A model generated the notes under the pieces. It did no database searches and was not told the DNA's origin. It saw only the letters and a list, made by a program, of their open reading frames with translations. DNA of 64,000 nt from Hyparrhenia diplandra (taxonomy: Eukaryota; Streptophyta; Magnoliopsida; Poales; Poaceae). The first letter of the stretch is position 1; every line of letters starts with the position of its first letter. Where the stretch lies: NCBI GenBank assembly GCA_015847255.1, contig JADLZK010010194.1, positions 310,001 to 374,000 of the forward strand, in the 5' to 3' direction. The position numbers and the translations under genes are program-made. Shown here piece after piece: positions 1-10,688 of the stretch.

Positions 1-3000
1 TATCCCTTGGCCGGCGTATGCATCGGGAACGTTTTGTGTGCAAACCCGAGCCTCGCTAAGTCTAAATCTTGCTCGAATGTTTGAAGGCTTTTAAGCGAGT
101 TATTTTCAAAGAATCGACTCGGGACCTTGTTGAGGAATATTTGGTCGCCGACGCGTTTGGCCACTTAAACGAGGGGTTGGGATTTTCTCCGCTTTCATGC
201 GAAGAAGATTAGAGAGAGGGATTATGTTTTTCCGGACAGGGGACACCGTGATGCCTTCGCGGTTTTCTTCCGAAGAAGAGTTTGTTGTTGATGTGGAGAC
301 TCGGGCCGTTGATTTGCTTGGGAAATATCTTTATACTGAAAGGAAGTTAATGGATGAAATCATTGGTAAGGATTATGTCGCCGAATCGGATTTTTGACTT
401 GGCCAACATAACTTATAAAGTTCGTCCACCCCTACCTATTCTCGTGGGAAGAAAGATCAAGATGATGATAAGGGGATGACAAAAAAATTGAAGACGGAAA
501 AGGAATGATGCCTCGAAGACCTCTACTTCTTCTAAGGCCGCGACGAAGGTTCCTACCGCTCAAAAGAAAAGTGCCGCTACCCCGAAGCCTCGAAAGAAAA
601 AGGCTAAGAAAACAAGTGGTGTCTTTGCTTGAAAATTTGGATCCGACCGATAGCGAAGTTGATGCTTTGAGCCCGAGGCTCCGCTTTTGGGAACTTCTTT
701 TCAAGATTTGGAGGTGAGAGAGATTATCAAAACTTTTGCTTCTACCGATCGACTCGGATTTGCTTACTCCGCCAGCTGTGTACTTACAAAGTTTTGGGTC
801 TTCGCGAGAAATTAGGTGCCTCGTGCACCGCCGGGCGAAGATGATGCGGTGATGCTTACGTGATGGAAGCTTCGCCATCGGTACTTGCATCTCCCTCTTC
901 CCTAGACTTAGGGACCCAACTCCAGATTTTCTGTGAAATTGGCTGATTGCACTTCTGCTTTAAGTGATGAGCGTAATTGTCTTAACTTAGCTAAGTTAGC
1001 CAAAAATATTCATATGAGTCATTTGCTAGTGAATAGAAATTCCATCCTCACTTCCTCGATACGTAGTGCTTGAGAGGAGGGAAGAAGCAGATGCTGCGTC
1101 TCGGTTGCTCGCGAAGCCTGTATCAGAACCCGCAAGGTTTGAGATTGTTGTTGAAAAGCCGAGCGAATTGCAAAGGCGGCCGTTGTTGGTACGTATTAGA
1201 TGTTTCGTTGCTATTTCTTGGGTACACTATCTCATTTTCCTTGCTTCTTTTATAGAAAAATCTTTGAAAGAAAGGGCTAAAAAGCCGTTGAAGTTGTAAA
1301 GGAAACACTTAAGAGGAAAGGGACCAGGACCATTGGCGTTTCCTTTGATGACTTATCGATGTTGAGGATGAAGAGGCCGAGCTTGATCGGCGGCCGTTTG
1401 TCGAATCGATGGTGAATGTTGAAGCACGGGAAAAGATTCCTTGTCCTTTGAAGGATGGTGAAAGAGTTTGTAAGTGTTTTTTTAACTTCGCTAATTTCTA
1501 TAATTCTTGTATTGAAAATTCTATTTTCTTGATTTTTTTCTTCTTTATTTGTTTTAGCTCAATTTTTCCCCTCGATCTCGCAACTTCATCAAGAGAAGAG
1601 ACTATCAACATTGGATCTATGAAAGACGTTCTTGGGGATCATCCAACTCCTCAAGTTGCTACTGCTGAGGCTGAACTTACTTCCGAAGCTATATCGAAGT
1701 CCATTGATAATACTTTGAAGTTCTGTTATGAGAGTGGCATTAATTTAGATTCTTATAAATTCATTGGAGTTGGAGTAGATAAGCTTTCGCGTTCTCGAAG
1801 AAGACAAAGAAGTAGTTAACCAAATGTATCGTTGATGCATTCTCGGTTCCTCGATGCCGGCCGAGCTAGCGAAGATGAATCCATTGGAGTTGGCCGATGC
1901 CGGTATAAATCTGATGTATAAGGTAAACTTATTTACTTGTGGATGTATTTGTTTTTGTGAGTGCGAATCTTGTTTGCTTATGAATTTTTTTCTAACTACT
2001 TGGTTTCGTGTGCTTAGGGTGCTCTTGTGAATCGTGGGCTCGAAAAATCCCTCGAGGATAGTGCTACGGCTTTTCTTTGTTCGTGAGAAGTCTTTGCTTG
2101 GGAAATTGAATCTCTCAAGTCTCGGTTGGCATCTAAGGAGAAAGAAAGAGGTGATGCGTTGATGAATGGCATAGACTGGATCGATTATATCACGGAGCCT
2201 CTCGATATTATCAAAGAAAAAGATCGTCAACTCGAAGTTGCGGCGGCTATTGAAACTCTTAAAAAAAGAGAAGGCGTCATTGGAAAGAAAAAGTCCGAGA
2301 CCGACGATCTTATGATGCGAAGGTTTAATAGAACTTGGGAGCTTTGCAAGCAAGCTTATGAAAAATGGGGGGCTATGCCTGAAGATGCTTGTTGGGATCT
2401 TGGAGAGTATGACCCATTTTTCAGCTGGCTTTGCAGGCAGTATGAAGATCTTGGGGTTATGATTCAAGCTGCTGCAGATACAAGTGTTATGTATTGTACG
2501 CGTGCACTTCTTCATCTTATGAAAGAAGCCAAAGATCCCCTATACGATGCCTTCGTGGATGAGAACTATAAATTTCCGGTGATGCCGTCCAAGAAGATTT
2601 CTCCTCGCACACGATTCTTTGTGCCGGAAGTTCTTTGAACAAAGTATTGGTGTAATTGTGGGCGAGAGCATCGCCTTGAGAAAGTGAAGGAAAAACTAAG
2701 AAGGGTACTATTCTTTTCTCTCTTCTTCTCTTTTTTTATTTTGTTTGTTCTTTTATTGTTGTTATTTGTTTTTCGACTTTGTCTTTTAACGGCTTGAACT
2801 TGACATCTCGGGGAGGAAGAAAAGTTCAGGAAGTTGAAAGAAGAAGAGGAGAGGATTGCTCGTGAGGTTGAAGAGAAAAAAAAACAATGTTAGTGAGCAG
2901 AGAGGCTAGAGAAAAAAATTTATGGCTTAGCTTTGGTAGTTTGAGAGAAGGAAAACTTTGTTTGGCGTATTTGTTGTAAATCTTGATAAGTTAAATGTTT

Positions 3001-3540
3001 GTGTGTAGCCTTTATTTATGCTTCTTGTTCATGAATCTGCTGAAGTTAGTTTTTTATCGCGAAGTCGGTGTTTGTTGTTGATTTTTGTGCTGAATTTTTG
3101 ACTCGGAATATCCCCGCACAGGTTTCTCACGCCAAGCCCTGCGCAAGATATTGTTGTCGCGATGCCTCTTATGATTGCGAAGGGTGATTTTTTTTTTGAA
3201 GCTTGAGAGTTTTTGAGGCTTCTGGTAGTGCTAATATCGACGAAGTTTGTGGATAAGTGTCTTGGGAAGTCTAAGGCGAAAGATTCCTATAGAATGCCTA
3301 GGGTTGTTGATTTGATAATGTTGGACGATGTAAAATTCGTGTTATTTTGGGTTCTTTCTTTTTGCTCTGTTCTTACTCTTTCTTAATGTATTTGGGGTTT
3401 TTGTTTCAGTCTTCTTGCTCAAGTGCATCCCCTCGAGTTTTATCTTTGGGGATGGTTTGCAAAATACGGCGGATAAAATAATCAACGAAGTTGTCGAAGA
3501 CATTTTGAGCTAAGCGACAACTAGTGTTGCTTTTGAAGAA
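1..3540 (+). other. Additional antisense gene region of the Tat-like element
   Basis: Plus-strand sequence opposite to gag-pol, lying between pol and the missing 3' LTR. Coding-like stretches at 197-397, 1409-1819 and 2126-2638 alternate with short T-rich segments bounded by GT and AG: 1189-1255, 1470-1557, 1923-2017 and 3330-3409 (67 to 95 bases). These look like plant introns on the plus strand. Grande and Retand elements are known to carry an extra ORF in this position and orientation. No catalytic domain is recognisable; the predicted pieces are charged and lysine/glutamate-rich. Function unknown. Confidence 0.6.
2126..2638 (+). CDS. Largest exon-like ORF of the antisense extra gene (hypothetical)
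   Basis: An open frame of 170 codons on the strand opposite to gag-pol. The product is acidic/basic mixed and probably largely helical, with aromatic-rich segments (FFSWLCRQYEDLGVM). It has no transmembrane segment or recognised enzymatic motif. The ATG at 2126 is the first in the open frame, but a candidate acceptor site at 2016-2017 lies 110 bases upstream, so the frame may start within a longer spliced message rather than at this ATG. It ends in TGA at 2636-2638, before a T-rich stretch. I infer that this is the C-terminal exon of the Tat additional gene; its role is unknown. Confidence 0.5.
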   Translation: MASKEKERGDALMNGIDWIDYITEPLDIIKEKDRQLEVAAAIETLKKREGVIGKKKSETDDLMMRRFNRTWELCKQAYEKWGAMPEDACWDLGEYDPFFSWLCRQYEDLGVMIQAAADTSVMYCTRALLHLMKEAKDPLYDAFVDENYKFPVMPSKKISPRTRFFVPEVL

Positions 3541-3651
3541 TTTTGAGTGTTTTAAGTTTTGTATGTGTTGTATGTAAACTTGAATAAGTGCCTTGCATGA
3601 TGTTGTAACTCGGATATATGTCTTTTATAATAAATTTTTATTTTTATTAAT

Positions 3652-4215
3652 TTAGAGAACGTTGTTCTTCCTCTTTTTGAAGTTAGAGCAAAGACTTTGA
3701 TTTGAAGTCAAAAATTCTTTTTAGAGAAATTTTTGAGACGCCCCCCTTCTTTTTGTGAAGTGAGAGCGAAAAACCTCGTTAAAAATTCTCCTTAGAGAAA
3801 TTGAAAACGTCGTCCCCTTCTTTTTTGCGAAGTGAGAGCGAAGACTTCGTTTTGAAGTCAAAAAATTCTCCTTAGAGAAATTTGAAAACGTCGCCCCCTT
3901 CTTTTTTGCGAAGTGAGAGCGAAGACTTCGTTTTGAAGTCAAAAAATTCTCTTAGAGAAATTTAAAAACGTCGTCCCCTTCTTTTTGCGAAGTGAGAGCG
4001 AAGACTTCGTTTTGAAGTCAAAAAATTCTCCTTAGAGAAATTTGAAAACGCGTCGTCCCCTTCTTTTTGCGAAGTGAGAGCGAAGACTTCGTTTTGAAGT
4101 CAAAAATTCTCCTTAGAGAAATTTGAAAACGTCGTCCCCTTCTTTTTTTTGCGAAGTGAAAGCGAAGACTTCGTTTTGAAGTCAAAAAATTCTCCTTAGA
4201 GAAATTTGTAGGTAA
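3652..4215. repeat. 80-bp tandem repeat array, about seven units
   Basis: The anchor TTAGAGAAAT recurs at 3721, 3792, 3872, 3952, 4032, 4113 and 4196, with a weaker start at 3652. Periods are 69, 71, 80, 80, 80, 81 and 83. Each unit carries GCGAAGTGAGAGCGAAGAC and a GTCAAAAAATTCTCC block. Outer units are more diverged than inner ones. An apparent ORF across it on the minus strand only translates the repeat. Hypervariable tandem repeats behind pol are known in Tat/Ogre elements and can seed satellites. Confidence 0.92.
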
Positions 4216-4525
4216 TAATTTTAGTTTTGTACTTAAATTATACCTACTTTTTTTAATGAAAACTTCTAGCCGATGTTAAAGCGTTTTGCTTTTCGGCTTT
4301 GTAATAAGTTGGAAGGACAAGTAAAAGATGCACAAGTTTGGGGAAACTACTTTCTCATTTATATTTGATATGAGAATTTACAATAGAGTCCGCCTCGTTA
4401 AAAACCACTCACCCGAAGGGCTTCCCGAGTGGAAAAAAGAGTGCAGCTCTTGATTGAAATGATAAAATGCTTCTAAGAAATTGAATCTAACTTGCTTGTT
4501 TACAAAATTTGAAAAAAGGAAAATT
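4216..4525 (-). other. Element 3' non-coding stretch between pol stop and tandem array
   Basis: No coding signal. It contains a short GC-balanced block near 4390-4440, with CACTCACCCGAAGGG followed by CCCGAGTGG, which could form a stem (CCACTC / GAGTGG). Nothing else is recognised. Confidence 0.4.
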
Positions 4526-5681
4526 CTAGGGATAGTACTTGCGAAGATCCTTGATGTTCCAAGTATGGCTCAACTCTTCTCCCTTGAGATTCTCTAAGTG
4601 ATAGGATCCTTGCTCTGTTTGATTTTGTTATGATGAAAGGTCCTTCCCACTTTTCTTTGGAACTTTCCCACGGTGTCTTCGTTTCTTTTCCTCTTGAGTA
4701 CTGAAGTCTCCTCGGCCGTAATTCTCTTTTTACTACTTTCTTGTTGTACCATTTGCTTGTTTCTTCTTGGTATTTTCTCGAGATTCATCACGCCTTGGTT
4801 TCTTTCTTCTTGAGCAAATCTTTGCTTGTTTTTCGATCTTCTTCGCTTGAGACTTCGACATTTGTTCTTGGACCTTCGAATTGTATTTCATCTGGAGTCA
4901 TTGCTTCATCCCCATATAATAACTTGAAAGGCGTAAACTTCGTTGATCTTGTTGTGGTTGTATTGTGACTCCAAACAATCTTTGGTAATTCTTCAACCCA
5001 TTTTCCTTTTTGGGAGTCCTACTAGATTTTTTTTTGAAATTCCACACATATAATGCCATTTGCTCTTTCGGCTCCATTGGATTGGGGATACTTGGCGATG
5101 CGAAGCAAAGTTGGATTCTCATATTTTCACAATAGCTTCTGAAATCTTCGCTATCAAATTGAGTTCCATTATCCAAAGTTATGTGCCTTGGGACTCGAAT
5201 CTGCAAATTATATTTTGCCAAAGGAACTTCTTCATTGTTGTGGATGACATGTTTTTGATTGACTTCGCTTCTATCCATTTTGTGAAATACTCAAGCTGCG
5301 ACAACCGCATATTGATGGTTGCCTTGAGTGGTGGAAGTTTTCCGATTATGTCTATTCCCCATCTTGCAAGTGGTCAAGTAGGTTCAATGTCTTTGAATTG
5401 GATTGGCTGGGGCATTTGACTTGTTTCTTGAGATTTGGCAATTGTGACAAGTTTTGACTATTTCCTTCTTTGTCTTTGTTTGTTGGCCAATAAAATCCTT
5501 GTCTAAACGCCTTTCCTGCTATGGCTCTTGGGCCAGCATGATTTCCACATGTTCCACTATGTATTTCTTGCAGCAATTCTTTGCCTTCTTCGCTTGAAAT
5601 GCATTGGAGTAGTGGTTCACAAATGCCGTGCTTGAAGAGTTGATTGTTGATGAGCTTGTAGTTTCTTGTCTTGTGCTTCAT
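4526..5681 (-). pseudogene. Integrase domain of the Tat-like pol
   Basis: Integrase inserts the cDNA into host DNA. Reading on the minus strand, 5681-5352 carries the N-terminal zinc-binding region (HSGTCGNHAGPRAIAGKAFR, then GFYWPT). The core follows with ITLDNGTQFDSEDF near 5175, which holds the second catalytic aspartate. The region of the third acidic residue, around 5065-5085, is out of frame by small indels. The C-terminus ends in YHLENLKG, then KDLRKYYP and a stop at 4528-4526, the usual Tat pol ending. The frame changes at least three times, so no functional integrase is encoded as written. Confidence 0.85.
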
Positions 5682-5875
5682 TCTTATTTCTTGACTTTCG
5701 CTTTCTAGTTCATAAAATCCTTTTAGGAATGCTATTATTTCTGATCTCAGTCTTCGCTTTCAATGATGTGGATGTACTTTGGCTCTTCAATTTTTGCTTT
5801 TATCGAAGATTCTCGATAATACTTGATAGAACACATCTGGTGGCAATTTTACTTTTGAGCTTTGCCTTCGTGATT

Positions 5876-6744
5876 TCATCTGCTTCTTCGTTGTTTGTTC
5901 TTGAAATGCTTCGCATCTTTGTGAATCCTTCGAAGTGTTTTTCTTGATCCCTCACACTTTGCGGGTACTTCGCCGCCTCTGGATCTTTTGCCTTGTAATT
6001 TTTTCAACATGGCCGCTACGACTTGAGAATCTGTTTTTATCAAGATTTTTATACACTTGCGCGGCCCCAAAGTATCTCGCTTCATACTCCGTAATATTGT
6101 TAGTGCATCGAAATTCAAGTCTTCTTTGCATATTTCATTTTGACACCGGATGGCGAAGTGATTATTGCCGCTACACCACCTGCGGAGCCCCATGCTCCAT
6201 CGCAATTCATTGTCCATTCTTGACAGGACAAAGTCCACTCTTGATGATCTTTTTGATCTTCGCAACTTGTTGCCGGTGTCCAATCGAGATGAAATCTGCC
6301 AATACTTGTGACTTTATTCTTTGTTCTCTTCTCAAATTCAATGAAGTATTGTGAAATTTCGCACCCCATTTGCCAAGTCTTCCCGAGGATTTGCGGCTTT
6401 TGCGGGACATCTTTGAGTGGTTGATTTGTTGGGATTCTCACTTTGTGTGCCAAGAAATAATGTTTCGATTTTTCTTGTTGCCATAAGTGCTGGCGTGACG
6501 CTATTTTCTCAATTTTCGAGTAAAACATTTTGAACCAGGAGAGGGCTTCGAGACAAAGTATATTGGTTCCCTGTTTCTTCGCGTGGTCTTTCTCTCTTTC
6601 TTGCACTAGTATTGTATTTTTTGCTTCTCGGATCTTTGAGATATATAAAAGTAGTTCTTGATCGACATTTGTGTTGTTAATGTTGAAGGACTTGAAAGAT
6701 ACTTCTTTATTTCTTCGAAAGCTTTTTGTTGCTCTTCTCCCCAT
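5876..6744 (-). pseudogene. RNase H region of the Tat-like pol
   Basis: RNase H removes the RNA strand during reverse transcription. The frame ending at 6115 carries WTMNCDGAWGSAGGVAAIIT, with the first catalytic aspartate in the pattern DGA. The overlapping frame 6283-5876 contains ALTILRSMKRDTLGPRKC and LIKTDSQVVAAMLKK, matching the second half of the domain (the TDSQ aspartate). The domain is split by a frameshift near 6120-6280. It sits between RT and integrase as expected for Ty3/gypsy. Confidence 0.8.
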
Positions 6745-7635
6745 GTAAAGTTTGTCTTCGCCCCTTTGAGTGCTTGAAAGATTGGGAAGCTTTTTTCAGC
6801 GATTTTGATATGAACCGGTTCAAGCCAATCTCCCCCCATCAATTTTTGAATGTCTTTGATATTCTTTGGAACTTCTGTCCGCATAATTGCTTTTATTTTT
6901 TTTCTGGATTTGGGTCGATGCCTTTTCTTTGAAACTATGCATCCGAGGATCTTGCCTTTCGTACTCAGAAGGTGCACTTTTCAGGATTGAGTTTGAGGTT
7001 TGACTTTCTCAAGTTCTCAAATGTTTGCTTCAAATCCTTCAAATGGTCTTAGCGTTTCTTGCTTTTCACTATTATGTCATCAACATATGCCAAAGCAAAT
7101 TGTCTCCGATTTGATCTTTGAGTGCTCTTTGAAGTCATTACGATAAAGCTTGAACCAAAGATGAAGCCCCTCTCGCCATTCTTTGGAAACAAGTAAGTCC
7201 CAAATGGTGTGATGAAACTTGTTTTTTTCTTCATCTTCTTTATTCATGTAAATTTGATGATATCCCGAGAAGCAATCGAGGAAACTTAGCATTTCACTTC
7301 CTGCAGCTTTGGTCGACTAATGTATCGATTCTTGGTAGGGGAAGTTATCCTTAGGGCAAGCTTTGTTAAGATTTGTAAAATCTATGCACATTCTCCATTT
7401 TCCATTGCTTTTCTTTACCATCACAATGTTTGCCCGGCCAAGTTATGAATTGAACTTCCCTTATAACTTTTGCATCTAGCAGTCTTTGTACTTCAGCCTT
7501 CGTGGCCTTTGTTCTGTCTTCGGAAATCTTTCGTAATTTTTGTTTCTTTGGCTTGATATTTGGGTTGATGTTCAGGCGGTGTTCAATGATGTCCCTGCCG
7601 ACCCCTTCTAGATCTTTTTTGAATTGACCATGCAA
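6606..7635 (-). pseudogene. Reverse transcriptase region of the Tat-like pol
   Basis: RT copies the element RNA into DNA. Reading down the minus strand: HRLNINPNIKPKKQKLRK (7590-7520) is the N-terminal approach. SFLDCFSGYHQIYMNKED (7290-7235) is motif A, with the first catalytic aspartate. LAYVDDIIVKSKK (about 7093-7055) is the YVDD box with the two remaining aspartates at 7087-7076. LSTKGKILGCIVSKK (about 6965-6920) and MGGDWLEPVHIKIAEKS follow as the thumb/connection. All three catalytic aspartates are visible, but in different frames. Confidence 0.88.
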
Positions 7636-8105
7636 AAGACGTCTTGATTGCTTCTTAGGAAGCTTATGAGTTGTTCTTCTTCTTCTTTTGCTAGATTGGC
7701 GTCAATGATGACTTTCTTTGTCATTTACCATTGGATCTAGTAAGACTTCCTTAGTTTCGATTTTTGACATGTCTTCGCTTTCTTTTGTGACTTCGTATTT
7801 TTTCGTTTCATCTTCGTCTTCGATTTCTTCAATGGCTAAAACATTTCTTTGGGCTGGAGTTGAGTCTTTCTAAATGTTTCTTGCTTCGTTTTGATTTCCA
7901 TGAATTGATATTGGTCCATTGATTGCTGGAATTTTCATACATAGGTAAGAGTAGTTGATCACGGCTTCGAAGATATTTAGACTTCCTCTTCCAAAGATTG
8001 CGTTGTCTGGCTATGCATTTCAACAACATCAAATGCCACTTGTTTCTGTTCTTGCATTGTTTTTGTGTCTTGAATGATACCGCAATACGATTCTTCCGAT
8101 TGAAT
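7636..8105 (-). other. Protease-RT linker of the Tat-like element
   Basis: Low-complexity, frameshifted coding remnant between the retropepsin and RT blocks. It includes a lysine- and serine-rich stretch but no conserved motif that I recognise. Confidence 0.4.
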
Positions 8106-8306
8106 TTATCCTCTTTCCACCGGCCAACTAATGGATATTCTCGCTCTTCCCAAGTTTTGTCTTTTGATTCCCATTGCATCGAGTGTTGATGCGAAGAGGA
8201 TATCAGCCGAGCTTCCTCCATCCACTAATATTTTTGTAACATCCCATCCATCAATATTTGCTTCTATGACCATGGCGTCCATGTGTGGGTAATCTTTGAG
8301 CTTCAT
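8106..8306 (-). pseudogene. Aspartic protease (retropepsin) of the Tat-like element
   Basis: The sequence VIEANIDGWDVTKILVDGG continues into SSADILFASTLDAMGIKR. The catalytic aspartate is in VDGGSSADIL, the form of D(S/T)G usual in Tat-type plant elements. The fragment is 66 codons; a full retropepsin would be about 100, and the remainder is out of frame downstream. It processes the Gag-Pol polyprotein in the virus-like particle. It lies between gag and RT as expected. Confidence 0.8.
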
Positions 8307-9114
8307 GTCTTGTTACGTGAAAATGATTGGTTGGTGTGACCATCTTGTCTTCTTGAAGGGTCCCTCCATTGTTATTGCATTGACTCTTTCGGAAGTAATT
8401 TCTTCTTTTCGTTGTTTGTTGCATGTTCTATGCTGTTACCTCCCATAAATTGTCATTATTCTCGCCCTACGCTGCGGTTGATCTGTTGGTGAGGCATTAT
8501 TTTGAACATTTGGTGTGTTATTTGCCACCGAAGCTTTCAGTCGTAAACTTTGTATTTGTCCCCATTGTGGCGGAGCCATTGCCAATGGTTGGCAATTGTA
8601 TATTGGCGGTGGCTCGTAGCACTTGTTGATTACAACTTGGATCGAAGTATGCTTGATTGTGTGAAGTGCTTGCTTGGGACAAAAAGTTTATTGATCTTTG
8701 ATTTTTCAAATGATTTGCCTTCTTGTTGTAATTGTTCTATGCTTTTCTTCACCATTGGGCACATCTTCGAAGTGTGGCCAGCCCCTTTGCCATGGATGAT
8801 GCAAGTACATTTCTTTGATTTTAGAATTCTTCTTTCCCCAAATCTTTGATTAAAACCTCCTCTTTGATTTGTTATTGTAGTTTACGTTGTTGTATCGGCC
8901 CATTTGGTTGTTTTGTGTCTGAATGTTATCTTCGCTATGTTCGTTGTTGATTTGGTTCACGCCAAGTGGTGGTTGATATTGATGGTAGTATGGTCTTCGC
9001 TCAAAATTTTGCGGCCTGAATTGATTGTTTGTCTTCGCCTGATTTCTTTGTGCATTCTCTTCTTCGGTCTTTTTCCCGAAATCATCGTCCGATCTTGCAT
9101 ATTTTTGGATTTCT
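8307..9114 (-). other. Gag C-terminal/spacer region
   Basis: Glutamine- and asparagine-rich coding remnant on the minus strand (for example HNQAYFDPSCNQQVLRATA near 8660-8600). Frames are broken. This is the usual low-conservation stretch between the gag core and protease. No complete zinc knuckle could be read with confidence. Confidence 0.45.
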
Positions 9115-10016
9115 TCATATAATTGAGCAATGAGTTGTTGGTCTTTCCCTCTTTAGATGCGAAGATAACCGTCCCGGCTCTAAGGCCCCCGATTGCCCGG
9201 CGATGATGACGACTGCCGTCGATACTTGTGGAATTTGGGTCTTCATTTGGATGAATCTTTTATAGTATTGGATTATTGGCTCTTTTGGATATTGCTTGAT
9301 GTCAAATAAGTCATCGCTTGTTAAGCCTGTATGTTGGAACCCTTGGAAATCAACTAGCAAAGTTGTTCTGAGTTGTTCCCAACTTTTGAGGGATCTTGGC
9401 TTGAGCGAGGCATACCATTTTTGAGCTGGTCCTTTCATCGCCATGATGAGTGCCTTTGCTAATGTTTTATCGTCTCCCCCCGATTCAACAAATGCTTCAA
9501 AGCTCATCAAGAACGTCTTGGATCTGTCAAACCTTCATAAGTTGGTATGACGTTGAATTTGAATCCTTTTGGCCATTTTGCCATTTGTAAGTCCACTGAT
9601 AATGGAGATTCCGGGTCAATCGTGACTATTGCCTTTTCATTGTTCTCGATTTGTTTTGGCTTCGCTTGTTATGATGATTTCTTCGCGATCTTGATCACTG
9701 AGCTCTTCGCTTAGTCTTTTTAGCTCTGCTTCAGCTTCCTCTATTCTTTGCTTCAATGTCTTTTCTCTGGTTCTGGCTTTGCAAGCCTCAAGTTCTTTCT
9801 TCTTCTTGATCACTTCTTCTTCTAGTTGTTGCAACTTTCTTGCTTCTTCACTTTGATCTTCGTGGGGAATGACTTCTTTGGAGACGTTGTCTCCGCTTGT
9901 TCTTGGTACTTCATTCTCTGGCTGTTGTTGTATCCTCGACCGCGCTTGCTGACTTGTTCTTGGGAGGTCTTCCCATGATTTCTTGATGGTCGTGGGATAG
10001 ATCGTTGCTCACACAA
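9115..10016 (-). pseudogene. Gag of the Tat-like element
   Basis: Gag forms the virus-like particle. The N-terminal part (10016-9822, then 9834-9637) is basic and then strongly coiled-coil, with heptads rich in E/K/L (MQQLEEEVIKKKKELEACKA). The core at 9510-9115 is the retrotransposon Gag domain: ALIMAMKGPAQKWYASLKP, then LRTTLLVDFQGFQ and FDIKQYPKEPIIQYYKRF. The start near 10016 lies only 17 bases from the LTR. The frame is interrupted between the coiled coil and the core and after residue 105 of the core. Confidence 0.82.
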
Positions 10017-10018
10017 AC

Positions 10019-10030
10019 GGTGGGCGTCAA
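10019..10030 (-). other. Primer-binding-site candidate
   Basis: Immediately inside the LTR end, two bases after CCCAACA, the minus strand reads TTGACGCCCACC. This resembles the TGGCGCCCA-type site that pairs with the 3' end of a host tRNA. One mismatch against that type; the tRNA identity is not assigned. Confidence 0.5.
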
Positions 10031-10032
10031 GA

Positions 10033-10504
10033 TGTTGGGTGATTGCTCAACACAACATGTTATTGATGATGATATGGTTTACAAAGTGGCCATTCAACAT
10101 GGCGATTACAAAGGATGTCGGGGGTATTTATAGCCCCCCGACTTCGTAGTTGTACAAAAAATGTTAAGAATTCGAAACGAACTTTTACAATATGTCTATC
10201 TCAGCGAAGATGTATTCTTTGTCTTCACGAAGCTTCATACATGACTTCCATCTTCGCAATGCTTTTTATGATCTAGAAATTGTCTTCTTAACTGTGTGGC
10301 GAAGCCGTTCACGATCGTCTTCGCTTGAAATCTTGTCACCTAAATTTCATATTTGTTGTTCTCCTGCTGAAGCCACTTCTTCCATGAAGCTTCTTTTGAT
10401 CCTTTAACTCCGTTTTTTCTCTTTTGCGACTGGTTCTTGTATCCTGAAATTATCAAAATCTGGGGCTTAAAGTTGGAAATAGAAATCAAAGTTAGATCCC
10501 AACA
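10033..10504 (-). repeat. 5' LTR of the Tat-like element
   Basis: 472 bases that begin with TGTTGGG and end with CCCAACA on the minus strand, a perfect 7-base terminal inverted repeat with TG...CA ends. A TATA box lies inside (10132-10125) and a primer-site candidate follows. The gag start is 17 bases further in. Confidence 0.85.
10125..10132 (-). promoter_or_regulatory. TATA box in the gypsy LTR
   Basis: The minus strand reads TATAAATA flanked by GGGGGGC and CCCCCG, so a weak stem surrounds the box. It is placed about 90 bases before the LTR end, as expected for the element's own promoter. Confidence 0.6.
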
Positions 10505-10688
10505 CCGCTCCTAGCAGAACAAAACAAATTTATGAAAGTTGATCTTGAGTCCTGGTAATTGTTGTTTTGGCCATAAGTAAACTTATCCAACATCGATTGA
10601 GAAAACATTGTCCATCCGTTGACGGGCGGTCAAGCACACAACGTCGGTGAGACTCCCTACGTGCAAGGACTTGTGCAATGCAATGATG

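Larger units (their letters stand above)
1..10504 (-). mobile_element. Tat-lineage Ty3/gypsy LTR retrotransposon (left end outside window)
   Basis: The domain order on the minus strand is LTR (10504-10033), primer site, gag, retropepsin, reverse transcriptase, RNase H, integrase. A tandem repeat and an oppositely oriented extra gene follow. Pol before integrase order and an integrase C-terminus ending in a YHLENLKG...KYYP pattern identify Ty3/gypsy. The protease motif DGGSSADIL, the tandem array behind pol and the antisense extra gene are typical of the Tat group (Grande/Retand-like). More than 10.5 kb lies in the window and the 3' LTR must be left of position 1. Frames are interrupted many times, so this copy is not autonomous as written. 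Confidence 0.9.

Noticed and set aside
432..890. 152-codon minus-strand ORF
   Set aside because: Serine/arginine-rich low complexity opposite the antisense gene; no motif, and the plus strand explains the region better.
1745..2515. 256-codon minus-strand ORF, the longest near the left end
   Set aside because: It is the shadow of the plus-strand exon at 2126-2638 and runs through plus-strand intron candidates; no domain.
3721..3942. 73-codon minus-strand ORF with a repeated SKRSLRSHFAKKKG pattern
   Set aside because: It only translates the 80-bp tandem repeat; the period is not a multiple of three throughout and no start or codon signal supports it.
10440..10504. tRNA or snoRNA gene
   Set aside because: No A/B boxes or cloverleaf; it is the LTR start.
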